This document shows, in pieces, positions 11,062 through 22,721 of a stretch of DNA of 64,000 nucleotides; position 1 is the first letter of the stretch, and each line of letters opens with the position of its first letter. Made by a program: the position numbers and the translations under genes. Where the stretch lies: positions 16,616,001 through 16,680,000 of the forward strand of contig NC_003284.9 of NCBI RefSeq assembly GCF_000002985.6, in the 5' to 3' direction. The DNA is from Caenorhabditis elegans. Its lineage: Eukaryota > Nematoda > Chromadorea > Rhabditida > Rhabditidae. The notes beneath the pieces were generated by a model that ran no database searches, was not told where the DNA came from, and saw only the letters and a program-made list of their open reading frames with translations.

Positions 11062-13180
11062 CGGTTTCGCAGCTTCTTGCCTCTCTTTTTCCCTCTTCTA
11101 GCCCTTGTTCTGTTCCCGCGTATCCTCTCCGTCTCTGTGCGCGGCGGGCCCCACCAAACTGACGGGACAAGCAGCGACGACGCGCATTTTCCAAAGTGTC
11201 TCATATACTTATCCGTCAGTCTTCTGGCGCCACGCCACACTATATCTTATGTATACTCTACCTCTTTTCCATCACCATGTCCTCTGCCTCTTCGCCCCCT
11301 CCCTTTGATTTTGCATTGATTCGCAGCATGTCTCAACACCGACGGCCTACTTTCGCGCCTTTTCCGTTCGTCTGTACCGTAACATTTATCTTTTTCGTGT
11401 TTTTTATTACGTTCCCTTTCCCGCATTTGTAACTTTTTTCGTTGTAAAATTCACGCTTAAGGTGAGACGGCAGAAGACTCGTGTCTGGTGACAGATCATT
11501 ATCAAATCTTCGGGTCGATCTATTGATAACCTTGAAAATCTGGTTGAAGCTTCAATGATTTAAAAACCACAAGACACTTTTTTAAACCATAGAACGCGGA
11601 ATGATTTATTTGAATTATTCAAGCTTGAGATTAACTCCAATTTATGGCAACATATCAACTTCATGTTCACGTTTCATTTTTTAAAGAGTTCATATAATTT
11701 CAAGCCTAATAGTAAGCCGAGCAGAAATTAAAAACAATACAAAAAAGCTAGAAAGCGTTTGAAAATCTCAAGATCGTAGGATTGATCGTAAATTGATAAT
11801 CGCAAATATTGTCAGTTGTAAGCTTATTCTTGAATAAATTAAAGATCAATGTTAAACCTATTGAAAAAATTAAAAAAAAAGTACCCCGACGTAAATTTTT
11901 CCAATTTTTGCGCCGAAATTAAAGAACTCGGTCACGACACGACGAACGTTTGCAGATCTGCAGGTCTGAAGGTCTGCTTTAGCACTGAATATTTTCATTA
12001 ATTTTTCGAAGTTTTTCAATGAACATGTTGATATACTAATCATGAAAACAACTATTCAAAAAGGGTACCGTATGTTTGGCAAAAAAACGCTACATTTTTC
12101 GTATGGGTATTAAAGTCAAACATTCTCGACCGTATTCTCTACCGTTATTTTCTCCGTTTAATTTGCTGTTCCAGTAGCAGGAATATAATTCAAAAAATTT
12201 TTGGAAGTGCCGACATAAATTTTAGATAATTTTTAAACAAATTTGTTAAAAACGGCATTGTATTCAATTGGCAGAAAACACTTTTTTTACCGCCACGAAA
12301 CTTCGTCTGTTTAATTCAGACTCCTAGTTAAGGACTGCATTCACAGTCTGAACAGCATCTGGAAACATCAACATTCTAAATTTTATTTGAAATACATTTT
12401 TCGGTTGAGTTCTGCTTTCTTAAAACATTTTTCTTGGTAACATGATTTTCCTAAACTTTTATATTCAAAAAAAAATCACTCAACAAAAAAACAATTCTTC
12501 TTGCTAGTAGTAGCCAGTTACCCTTCAGACAGAAAGTTCATTATGTCCGTGTAAGCGTTGTAATCTTAAAGTAATAACCACCGGCCGTACCTTTATTCTC
12601 GGCCCTTTTACTTGGACCCCCGTTTCTCATTAAACTCCCTCCTCCATCTTCCTGTGAACACAACACCTAAATGAGTGTGATTCTTTTGTAGCCAAGCCCA
12701 TTTTGAATTGGGAAGGGCAAGAGGGGTCGAGTGACGACTACTACTGACACCCGACTACAAAGGACGGTTTCGGGAGACAATGGCAAATCACATTGATGCA
12801 TAATATACACCACTTTTGTTCTTGTTTGTTGTTCCGCCCGCGCCATATACTGTGTCCTTTTAAATGACTCAAGCATTGTCCTCCGTTTCTCAATCTCCAC
12901 CCCCCACTACTTTTTTCAGCGAATTTTGTTTTTTTGTAGTCAAGTAATTTCTAGTGAACTCAATGACATCACTGAGAATAAAGGGCGCCCAGCTTCTCCG
13001 AAACCCCATTTTCCCTGCTTCTACTTCTGTAAAAGTAGTTTTTATTTTTGATGTTTACATTTTACTCGATGTTCTGAAAATATTCCGTTATTTCATCAAA
13101 ATTACCCCTGACTACAGTTTTTGAAAATACTTCAGTGTTTTAAGAAAATTTATAAAAAGTAGGAAAGAATTTAAAAAACG

Positions 13181-13464
13181 CAAAATGCGGGCCTCACGCT
13201 GACTCCGCGCGCCGCTGCGTGTGTGCTATGAAGTGCAAAATGCAGTTATTTGAAGCGGCCGACACGTCCGGGGTTCCGCGGCTTAGCGTGAAATTAGTAT
13301 CTTGGTGTGTGCACTACGTAGTGCCTAGAGATAGTTGTTTGGAAGCGGCCGACACCTTTGGGGTTCCGCGCCGCACTATACATTTGGATACATGCGGCTT
13401 GAGGCCGGCGCGGCGACCGCTGTGGCTGGCGGAGGCGCCGTTGCGGTTACCTCATGGAAGCCCT
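13181..13464. mobile_element. TIR-type repeat remnant, copy A
   Basis: Contains two GAAGCGGCCGACAC units each followed by GGGGTTCCGCG, and ends in ATGGAAGCCCT. A second copy in the opposite orientation lies at 20552-20858. Comparing them suggests a full element bounded by AGGGCTTCCAT inverted ends; this copy has lost its left end. GC-rich relative to its surroundings. Confidence 0.7.
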
Positions 13465-15129
13465 ACCCAAACCTATGAAACAACTTTTTTTCTTAAAACT
13501 TTAAAACTTCCTAATGGCTTCTATCTTCTGTCCACGTTGCGACTATTTTTACAAATCTAGAAATTTGTTGACTGAAAAAAAACCGAAAAATATACAGATC
13601 CCAGTGAGCATAAACTCCATGACATCACCCAGAATACTGGCTTCCAACCCATGCCGTCCTTCATTTCCATTTTTTGAATGGCCGCGTCCTCAACGCAGCT
13701 TCCAACCTTTTCCGATTGTCTACCTGTTGAAATGGATAGAATACATAATTTGTGTACCCTTATATATTTGCCTTGATCTCTTGACATCCTCAAGGCCGTC
13801 AGCCTGGTTGAGGTAGACATGAAACATTTCTGGACAAGTTTCAAGCCCTCTCCCTCCCCACTGAAACATTTGAAACTTGGCACTGCAAATATTGTTCTTC
13901 ACACTATGCGGGGGTATATCTGCTAATCTTATCTCTTCTAGCGCTTTCATTTTTTCGCAACTTTCTCTATTTCAGTTCGGTTCTTACTCGATTTTTCTTC
14001 AAGGGTTTCACTAACGTGTTGACTTCATCTGCCTTAAGTTTACACAATCTTGCCTCGTCTAAACATCAGCTTCTTATTCCCCACCGACTCCTCCCTGTCT
14101 TCTGTCTCTACGTTTCTCGCTCTCAATTTGCCTTTTTTTGTCGGTCTGTTACCCGAACAGTTCCGCGCTAAACCAATTCCGCCATTTTGTGAAGCTTCTA
14201 GTCAAAAGTTGAGAGAAGAGGTGGAGTCCATTCAGTCTTCATCTCGCTGTTTTTGGTACTTTCAGCTTTAGTCTTTTGTCACTTACAGTTTTGCAAATAG
14301 AAAACTTGTTTTTTTTACAAATTAGTATTAAAAATTAATTCCATAAAAAACCTTTTTTACGGTATTCTAATCTATAAAAATTGTCATTAACGATTATCAA
14401 AGCCTACAAAAATTATTTTTGTTGTTTTTTAATTTCAAATTTACAGTTTTTAAAACCAAATTTGCCAAAATATATTATTTATTTATTTTTCATACATTCA
14501 TTTTGTTATTCAAAAAATTTCAAAATTGAAATCAAATTTGAATAGTAAGGAAAACATTTAAAATAGGACCAGACTAGTCTAAGAAATTTCCTAAATGCAA
14601 ATTTATTTTGTATTATTATACATATCTATATTGTTATTCTCAATTTTTGTATAATATTCCCAACCTATAATTAATGATTTAAACAATTGAATCATTTATT
14701 TCTGTTACAATTTCTGTCGATATTGAAACACAAAACACACGAAAGCTACAATTTTCTCTAATTGGAGTGACTGTGTTTTATGCAGCTAGATGCGTTGCTA
14801 CTTATACAACTGAAAAATGGAACATGTCAATGGTACTTTAAATCTACTGGTATTTAAATTTTTGTTTTGAAGTTATATTGATTATACAGGATTTGCACAT
14901 TGAGCATACCGTTTGGCAGATCATATTTTAGTTTCAAATTAATTTGTCACATTAGTAATTCCTGGTGTCATTTAGTGGGTATTTTTATAATGCCAGGGTA
15001 AATTATCAGAGAAAAATTGGAACAAAATATATATTATTCGAATTTTAAATAAAAATACTTGGCCTTAATATTTCAAGCGACAAAACTACAATCAGTTTTT
15101 AATTTTCTCTTTAATTTTCAATTTGTTTG

Positions 15130-15427
15130 AATACCCTTCTAATAATCCAAAACGACCAAATATCAAAATAAAACACATAAAAAAGTTTTTAGATTTTTCA
15201 TAATTTCCGGTCAAAGTTTTGGCAAATTGCCAATGTTTTGAAAAATATGAGCTTTTGAGAAAATCCAAAACAATTTCGCATGTTCCGACTCCTAGTAATT
15301 CTCACATTTTGATGATTTCAACAAAAAAAAATTGTTTTTATTATTAAGTTTGGTAATTTTGGCACCATATGAGTAGTTTTTAACACTTTTCTTCCCACTT
15401 TTTTTTTCCCCACAGGCGCTATTCCAA
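15130..15427 (+). mobile_element. MITE remnant, same family as 42786-43222
   Basis: Shares CCAAAACGACCAAATATC, GTCAAAGTTTTGG, GCATGTTCCGAC and a CAGGCGCTATTCC end with the complete copy near 43 kb, in the same orientation. Shorter because of internal deletion, and without the left terminal repeat. Confidence 0.6.
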
Positions 15428-16008
15428 CTTTAATTGATTTGGGAGTTCAGTTTTCGAAAAGTTCGTAAAATTCTTTGATCAATGACAATTTTTTTTCAAT
15501 TTATGAAAATCTTCCAAAATGTTATCAAACTGATAACCTATTTAATCACACAGTTAAAAACATTGTAATGAATTTTACATAACCCATTTGAGAAATTTCG
15601 AGCAAGCTTTTGAAAAAGGTACAAAAAATTATGGGTACACCTAATCATAGGGGTGCAAAACTAATGTAGAAGCAAAATATTAATAATCGCTATAAAATAT
15701 AAACTTTATAAAGTAAGAATCACAAGTAACAGAGTTAAGCGGTATTCGAGAGTGCTGAGCCATTTCAAAAATCTGAGCAAAAATTAGGCTTTTCATTAAT
15801 TAAAAAAAATTAATCCTCCATCTAGTTTACACTTCCTTGAATAAGATCTGTGAAAGCTCTAACAGCAAGCTAGATACAAAAAAAAACAAAATGAGAGACA
15901 AATTGAGAACTCAAATTCCATTTTCTGACAGTCATTTTGCCTCTTTACCCCCTTCTCAACCCACACTTTCTCCATTCACTTTTCACACAAACTCACTTCC
16001 TTCCTCCT

Positions 16009-16021
16009 CCCCCCCCCCCCC
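16009..16021. repeat. C13 homopolymer
   Basis: Thirteen consecutive C in a T/C-rich region; a G-run on the complementary strand. Confidence 0.9.
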
Positions 16022-16819
16022 ACTACCACCTCTCTCCTATTTTCGCTTTCAGATATTGTCTTTCCATATATCTAGTTCATCTTCTCTCTTTTCTTTTGTC
16101 GCCCTCCTTTAAGACCAAGTCAATCCCCCCTGCTTGCATCAAAATCTTACCGTCGCATCTCTTTTCGGCTTCTAGCCTCCTCCTCGCATCCCAAATTGCC
16201 ACTGGCCATTTAAAAAAAATTTAAAAAATTTTTGAAATTTTTGAAACATATTTTTAGGTCTCTGTTGCAAAATGGTTATCTTTCAATGGAAGGGGGCCGA
16301 AATACAAAGAACAGAAAATATACTGAAAGCCACATTTTTGATCTCAATGGCATTGGCTATGCTGTAGTTGTTAGTATATATTGTTCTCTTGTTTGGAACA
16401 ATTTAATCTTACAACTTCTTCTAGTCGCGATTTCCAATCTACTGAACAAAGTTCCACTAGTTGGCAGTTTTTCTCAAGACTGCTTTTTGCATTAGCTTAT
16501 AAGTTGTCCAGTTTAAAAACATATTTTAAAAAAATCCAAATTGAATTTTGAAATTGAGAAAAGTACTTTTTGAAAATTATAACCCAAAAGTTTTCAACAA
16601 TTTGTCTTCAAATTTTTTTTGGGTTGAAAATTCAATGAGGTACATTTCTAAAAAAGGAAGTGGTTTAGAAGCCAATAGAAGTTGTTCCAATCAATTTTTT
16701 GTTTTTTTATTCCCCCATACGTAATGAAAATGATACAATTATTGCAAAAGATTGGATAACTGGATACGCTAAATTTAAAAGGAATTCCAAAAAAGTTTAA
16801 TTGCGACTGTAATGACTTC

Positions 16820-16885
16820 ATGGTCCGACAACAGCCGGGTTTTGCTCTGCAGTGGTCGTGACAAACGCATGCGTTGTCGGACCAT
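16820..16885. repeat. Perfect 13-bp inverted repeat (hairpin)
   Basis: ATGGTCCGACAAC at 16820-16832 faces its exact complement at 16873-16885 across a 40-nt loop. It could be a small MITE, a structured RNA or chance; no flanking gene explains it. Confidence 0.6.
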
Positions 16886-17353
16886 TCCAATCTTCAAAAT
16901 TTTCCAGCAAATCTCCATTGTGCATAGATGGGCAAAGTGTTGTTAAAGGCTTAAAATGAAAAACATAAAGTCCAAGTTTTAAAATTAGAACCAAAATATG
17001 ATAACTGTTTCAAAATTTCAAAAATATTTAAAATAATGGTGTGAGACTACTACATGAAAATTTTGATTAAAACATTTAATAGCAATTGTTTTTTGCAAAA
17101 GCGTATATCCTTCTACCGTAATCCCCCTTCACCGCCACCCCACAAAAACACAGTCACAGATTACGCAACTTCTAACAACCAGAAGCATTGTTCCTCCTCT
17201 TATTCGTTTTTTTTCCACTTTTCTACCTCCCAGTATGTCATCTCACTTTCGCCACTACTTTTTCGTCAAATAAATGCAAACGAGAAGCTGGTTTTTCCTC
17301 CTCTCCCGGCCGTACTCTTCTTTGTTTTTTGATCACCCAAAAACAATGTGTCA

Positions 17354-17367
17354 AATTTTCAGATCTG
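17354..17367 (+). promoter_or_regulatory. Probable SL trans-splice acceptor of the BPI-like gene
   Basis: TTTTCAG ends at 17362, only 5 nt before the ATG at 17368, and no upstream exon is apparent. This is the usual arrangement for spliced-leader addition in nematodes; the leader itself cannot be seen in genomic DNA. Confidence 0.55.
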
Positions 17368-20300
17368 ATGATTTGGGTGTTACTTGTCATACTCGGGTTG
17401 AGCAATGTCACACAACAACAGAGCCTTGCAAGTGAGAACTATTGCATTTTTGTAGGAGAATAACATTATATTAATTTCGGTTTTTTCAGATAGTCTGTTT
17501 GCGGAAGAAGGCACATCACCTGGGTTTGTGACGAGGATAAACAAAAAAGCATTGAGTATTGTATCGGATCAGCTTAAAGATAGAGTTGTCAAGTTCATGA
17601 ATTCAGATGGGTTAGAATTCAATATTTCTGCTCCATTGACAAATCAGGTAGGTTTTTGGAAAAATTGAAGAAAATTTAAAAAAAAAACGTTACAAAATCT
17701 AAAATTTGGTATTTCTGTTGAACCTTAAGTTGTTAAGTGAAGCCAAAATTCTATACTATTTCTATAATACTTGTACGCTTCGAAATCAATTTTTTTAGCT
17801 TAAATTCAATTTTCTCATTTTTTAATATAAATATCATTTGGGATACTATTAATTTACCGAAATCGATAAAAAACTTGACCGAATTTTTCTTGAAATACTC
17901 AGAAATGTACCAAAGTTCTCTAATAACTGGCTTGTACCTAGAATTTAAAAATGGGAAACTTAATTAGTCCCATCGCCTGAACTGCAGTTAATCCTTCTGT
18001 TTCAAAAACTTATAATTCAAATTTTTCCAGGTACGCTTCACGTTGCGATCATCCAAGATAATCTCCTTCGATGAACTCTACTTTGATTCTTCCATGTCCA
18101 TTGTTCCACAGAAGGGTGTCTCATGGACGGTATGAAGCTTGATCAGCCGCCGCCTTTTTAACTTTTATTTTTTTTTCAGGGAACTAACATTAATGTCACC
18201 TTATTGGCAAGCTTTAGTCTATTGACAACGCAAGGTGAAATCACAGGAAACGTTCCGTTGTCGTTTGACAAGTGAGTGATAGTACCTGGTGTAATAGTTT
18301 AAAAGGCTGCGAAGCTGTGAAAGTTTTCAGTTTTTGATAGAAAATCGAAAGTGCTTATCAAGCAACTTTTCGAAGATAAAAAAGAAACATGAACTGATTG
18401 ATGTCTATCATTTTTGAGTGAATAAAAAAATTTCAGAACAAATGTCGAACTTCTTCTATGGACCGGAGTTAATGGAGATGGTCACTTGAAAACTGACTTG
18501 ATCACTTGCAAAGTCGCTGCTAACAATTTACAACTGCAGTTTAGCCAGGCTGATTCCGCACTTTTAGCTAACTATATTCCACATATGCAAAATTTTATCC
18601 GACAGACGGTCGAGCAGGTAAGTCGTTGAAAATTTTTTTGAATAAAAATTTGTCTTGCATATTCAACACAATTTTTTCCATTTCCAGGTTGTCTGCCCCT
18701 CATTCCATGCCGAACTCGTGCCAGTCCTCTCTAATCGAATCATGAACACCCCTCTCAGTGCATCTCTCTTCGAGCAGTATTTCATCAACTATGCACTTCT
18801 CGGTAAGCAAAAAACTGCAAAAAAGGAGTTGCCTGCGGCTGGAATCGAACCAGCGTCGCCACGGCCACAACGTGGAGTACTAACCACTATACTACGCAGG
18901 CCGAAAGCGAGAGAAACAGAGGTCGCTTATGTAGCAGTGGGAATGGAGGGAGAGTGAGCTAGAGAGAAAAGACCTCTCAGAAACGTGAGAGAGCGCGAGA
19001 GAAAGAGAGGAAGGTGGTATGCCAAGTAAAAAGACGAGGAGGTGAAATTGAACTTCGAAAACGCAATATAATATATTAAAATTAAAAAATTTAATCATTA
19101 AGTTAATCATTTTATTTAATTAATCATTAAGTTTACCTTTAATTTTTAATTTTTATTTCAGGACCTGTTGAGTTCTCGAGCCAAGCCATTACCCTTAAGC
19201 ATCGTGGAAACTCATTTGGAATTTTGAGACAAGGTAAGTGAATCGCTCTCTCCTAATCCATATGACTAACACATTTACCAACATTGATCATCTTAAGGTT
19301 CAGGAAGAACTCGTCTCAACGACTTCCGCCTTCCATACCGTAGTCCTCCACTTCAAGTTCCAACTGCCGATTCGGGACACATGATTGATTTTTATCTGTC
19401 CAACTACACGATGAGTTCGCTTCTTTTCTGGATGGACCAGTACAGAAAATTCGATTACGAGATTAGTCGACAGGCCACGAATAATTCCGCGTTGGTTGGG
19501 TATCTGAAGACAGACTGTGGAACCGGAGATATCTGCGCTGGAACGCTGTTCCCCGGTAAGAAATGTTCGAGAAATAAGGATTAGGGTTAGAGTAAAAAAT
19601 TTGAAATCCAGCAGAAATCTGGAAATTTTGAAGAACTAGAAAAAGCAGTTCACAAATTTAGGAATTTTAAAGAATTAGTTTTGATGTCATTTGCCTTTTT
19701 TAATAATTTGCTCAATAATGCAAAAATTTTTATTACTACTCTACTCTGTATTCAGCACTCGGAACTCGATTCCCTGGAGGAGAAGTAGTGATCAAGTCGC
19801 ATACAGTGTCGTATCCACGAGTGGTGCTTAGAAAGAACAACATGACCATTTACATCGACAGTAGAGTGGATGCATTTGTACAGGTATGGGATATGACCAC
19901 TATTCAAACCATCATGATAATGATTATGAGTGTCCATTTTTTTTCCCCGTTTCCCTTTCAACAATTGACAACAATTCCAGCAACAAGATCGCAGCCGCCG
20001 CTTCCTTACCGCCTCGATGAACGCTGAAGTGAAACTGGATAAGCCATCGTTCAAAGATTTCGTTTTGCACGGAGAATTGCGAATTGATAAGTTCAAGGTT
20101 TCAGATGTAATGACTTTTTTCTTTTAGAAAATGAATCATTATGAAACATTTCCAGGTTGCATCATTAGTTGATGGAATTGATGAGGGATCCTTGGAGTTT
20201 TTAGTGAATGCCTTAACGGAACTTATTCTCAATGAAGATATGGCCAAGAAGTTAAAGAGTGGAATTCAATTACCCATTATGTTTGATTACACTCAACAAG

Positions 20301-21212
20301 CAGCTAATGTCAGCATTGAAGATGTAGGTAGTTTATTTTTGCAATTTGACTTTTCCCAAAAGTAGGTGTTCCACTAAAAAGAAAGGTTTTTAGTTTAAAT
20401 CTAAAATGACTGAATATAATCATAAAATTTTTGAAAAAAAATGTTGGAAGTTGTTTTATTTCGAGCCAACAAGTGGCAAGAATTCAGCTTGCGCCACCTT
20501 TTCGAGAAATCTAAATCCCATATGCATGTTCAAGCTAGAAGTCCAATAAAGTCGCCGCAACGGAGCCTCTGCCCGCCTCAGCTGTCGCCGCACCGGCCTC
20601 ACGGTGTCAATCAAGCCGCAAGTATTCGAATGTCTAATTGTAAGGCGCGGAACCCCAAATGTGTCGGCCGTTTCCAAACAACTACTTCTATGTACCACGT
20701 TGCGCACACACTAAGCTACTCATTTCAAGCTAAGCTGCGGAGCCCCAAACGTGTCGGCCGCTTCAAATAACTACCTTTTGCACTTCATTGCACACTCGCA
20801 GCGGCGGGCGGCGTTGGCGTGAGGCCCGCATTTCGCGCCTCACTCTGATGGAAGCCCTAGTTTAAACCCTACAATATTGAAAAATACATATTTCAAAATA
20901 TCTTTCGGTTATATTTGTATATATTTATTTTTGAGTTCTGTCAAATAGTGTACATGTCTAGGGCAATACTTACCGCTAAAAATTTGGCACAAACCAAGTT
21001 TTTCTAGAGAAAAATGTATTTTAGTGTTGTTTAAAAGTTTATTGGATTTTCTGTCGACACCAATTTCAAATTATTGATATTTGCCCAAAACGAACTCAAT
21101 ATTCCAGGACATGCTGCACATTTCTGCCGATTTCTGTGCAACCGACAAGTGTGCAACGACGGCGGACAACAAAGACACAGACGTCGACTACTACGACACT
21201 GTACAGGGTTAA
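17368..21212 (+). CDS. Secreted BPI/LBP/CETP-like lipid-binding protein (12 exons)
   Basis: Exons: 17368-17431, 17490-17647, 18031-18129, 18180-18271, 18437-18617, 18688-18802, 19162-19233, 19304-19555, 19756-19883, 19981-20106, 20156-20323, 21108-21212; all phases close, giving 519 residues, close to the usual size of the family (about 450-500). A signal peptide (MIWVLLVILGLSNVT) is followed by an amphipathic first half (SPGFVTRINKKALSIVSDQL), typical of the N-terminal BPI barrel. Cys162 and Cys201 are spaced like the single conserved disulfide of BPI. The second half has the alternating hydrophobic pattern of the C-terminal barrel. Family members bind lipids or lipopolysaccharide in extracellular fluid; the ligand here is unknown. 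Exon 8 could instead begin at 19298, adding two residues. A tRNA-His lies antisense in intron 6 and a transposon remnant in intron 11. Confidence 0.9.
18830..18901 (-). tRNA. tRNA-His (GTG), antisense within an intron
   Basis: The reverse complement is a 72-nt tRNA: acceptor GCCTGCG pairs with CGCAGGC, discriminator A, D-arm AGTATAGTGGTTAGT, anticodon loop TTGTGGC (GTG), T-arm GCTGG-TTCGATT-CCAGC with perfect pairing. T6 terminator follows on the minus strand. It sits in intron 6 of the BPI-like gene, on the opposite strand. Confidence 0.97.
20552..20858. mobile_element. TIR-type repeat remnant, copy B
   Basis: Reverse-oriented relative of 13181-13464 with the same paired CGGCCGACAC / GGGGTTCCGCG modules. 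It keeps the ATGGAAGCCCT end at 20848-20858 but has lost the opposite end. Located in intron 11 of the BPI-like gene. Confidence 0.7.
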
Positions 21213-21607
21213 AGTCTCTCCATCTCGATCAGATAGACTCGACTAGATTCGATGAATGTGATGAACGGTGATATTCTCCCCCAACTTCCTTCTCTATGCT
21301 CCAATTTTGAATTCAAGTATCTGTAAATGTAATCGTAGTTAGCACTACACCTCGCGGGTCATCTCCTTTCTCAATGTTCCCCTTTTTCTTTCACTTTTTT
21401 CCTGAAAAAAGTCTTTCTGTATAAAATGCTTATTTTTTCTTCGCTTTTGTGGAAACTTTGTGTGTTCGTTCTTCTCTCCTTTTCTAATTATCAACAAGTT
21501 GATTCATTTCTATTTTTTAAGTGTTGTATGTTTTTTTATTTATTATAATTGAAAAAGATTCCATAGTTTTTTTCTGGACTTGTTTGTTGATAGTCTATGT
21601 TTGGATG

Positions 21608-21613
21608 AATAAA
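21608..21613 (+). terminator. Poly(A) signal of the BPI-like gene
   Basis: AATAAA about 396 nt after the stop codon, after a T/C-rich 3' UTR. Confidence 0.55.
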
Positions 21614-21702
21614 ACACAAAGATATAGATTATTTGAAATTGAATTTATCATGTTATGAACTGTTAAGAAATTTTTAAAATGGTTTGAGGTTACATAATAA
21701 CA

Positions 21703-22166
21703 GGGTGGCCCATATTTATGCGGACAAGAGTTTCTCTCACAAACATATGTTTTTTGTGAGCCAGTTATTAAGATATCTGTTTGTTAGATTTCTGATGGAT
21801 GATAAATTTTCCTACTGTTTGCTATAAATAATGTTTTGATTTGTCAAATTGTGAAATCTAGGCGAAGTAGTTTTATAAAATAAAAATAAAAACGGCTCCC
21901 TTTGATTTACCCGTCATCACAAATTTTGAGAAAACAATGCTCTTGGTCAAATATTGCAATTTTCTTTAACAACCTTCCGTACAAGCTAGCCTATTTTGTT
22001 TAGTATTTTGTGATAAAAATGACCATTTTGAACAGTTTTATGAAAGAAAAAAGTAACGCTACCTTTGATTCTCCCGTCATTTTAAATTTGAAAAAAAAAC
22101 CGCTGTTGGTTAGGTACTGCAGTTTTTGTTAACTTCCGTACAGCTAGCCAACTTTGTTTGCTATTT
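21703..22166. repeat. Convergent-gene spacer with a mariner-like end and a diverged direct duplication
   Basis: CAGGGTGGCCCATATTTATG at about 21703 resembles a mariner terminal sequence. Two direct, diverged copies of a roughly 115-bp unit follow (about 21890-22010 and 22053-22166), sharing CCTTTGATT, CCCGTCAT, CTTCCGTACA, GCTAGCC and TTTGTTT. No transposase frame remains. Confidence 0.5.
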
Positions 22167-22721
22167 TCAAGCTCTTGCTGTCTGAATATTATGAAACAAA
22201 CTTAAAATATTTTCTAAAAAAAAGTAATGTTTAAAAATCTTTAGGAAAAAAAAACAAATGTTGTTTCAAAAGCATAGCACCGTGAATGAGAAATTTGATG
22301 AGAAACATAAATAATTCTTGAACATGAGAAAATGTGTGTCTGTGTTTTGGGACAAAAAGGTATGATTCTCTTCTAGAAAGAAAATTGTGTATTTTTGAGA
22401 GCACGTTTATCAACAGCGTATCTGATAAACCTATGCAAAAATGAACTGTTGTTGATAACATAAGAGGAGGAGGATTTTCGTGAACATTTGGGGAATGAAG
22501 AAATCATGAGAAAAGTGAGAAAACAAGACTAATAATTAAGATTAATGGAAAAGGAAAACAAAAGTTTACAGAACATTTGATTGACAGGATGGATTTGCAA
22601 GTATGACGGGAATAGAAATTTTAATAAAAAAAAATTTGATGACTTTCAAGTGATGACCGTACATTTGGAGACCCTTTTGTTTATTTCGATGACGATATGC
22701 TTTGAAGTGGGTTATGGCACA

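Larger units (their letters stand above)
6714..17350. other. 10.6-kb interval with no gene I can support
   Basis: I find no exon series with consistent splice sites on either strand. Contents I can describe separately are a fold-back element (7.34-8.46 kb), a 40-bp tandem duplication (9.99 kb), a GAT repeat (11.03-11.06 kb), a TIR-element remnant (13.18-13.46 kb), a MITE remnant (15.1-15.4 kb), a C13 run at 16009-16021 and a short perfect inverted repeat (16.82-16.89 kb). Moderately GC-rich patches near 10.8-11.4, 12.6-12.9 and 13.6-13.9 kb could be regulatory or unrecognised exons. Confidence 0.4.

Noticed and set aside
10758..11319. Open frames of 160 residues (minus) and 104 residues (plus) with poly-His/poly-Ser or poly-Asp
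   Set aside because: They arise from the GAT repeat and biased T/C-rich sequence; no splice sites, start context or domain supports them.
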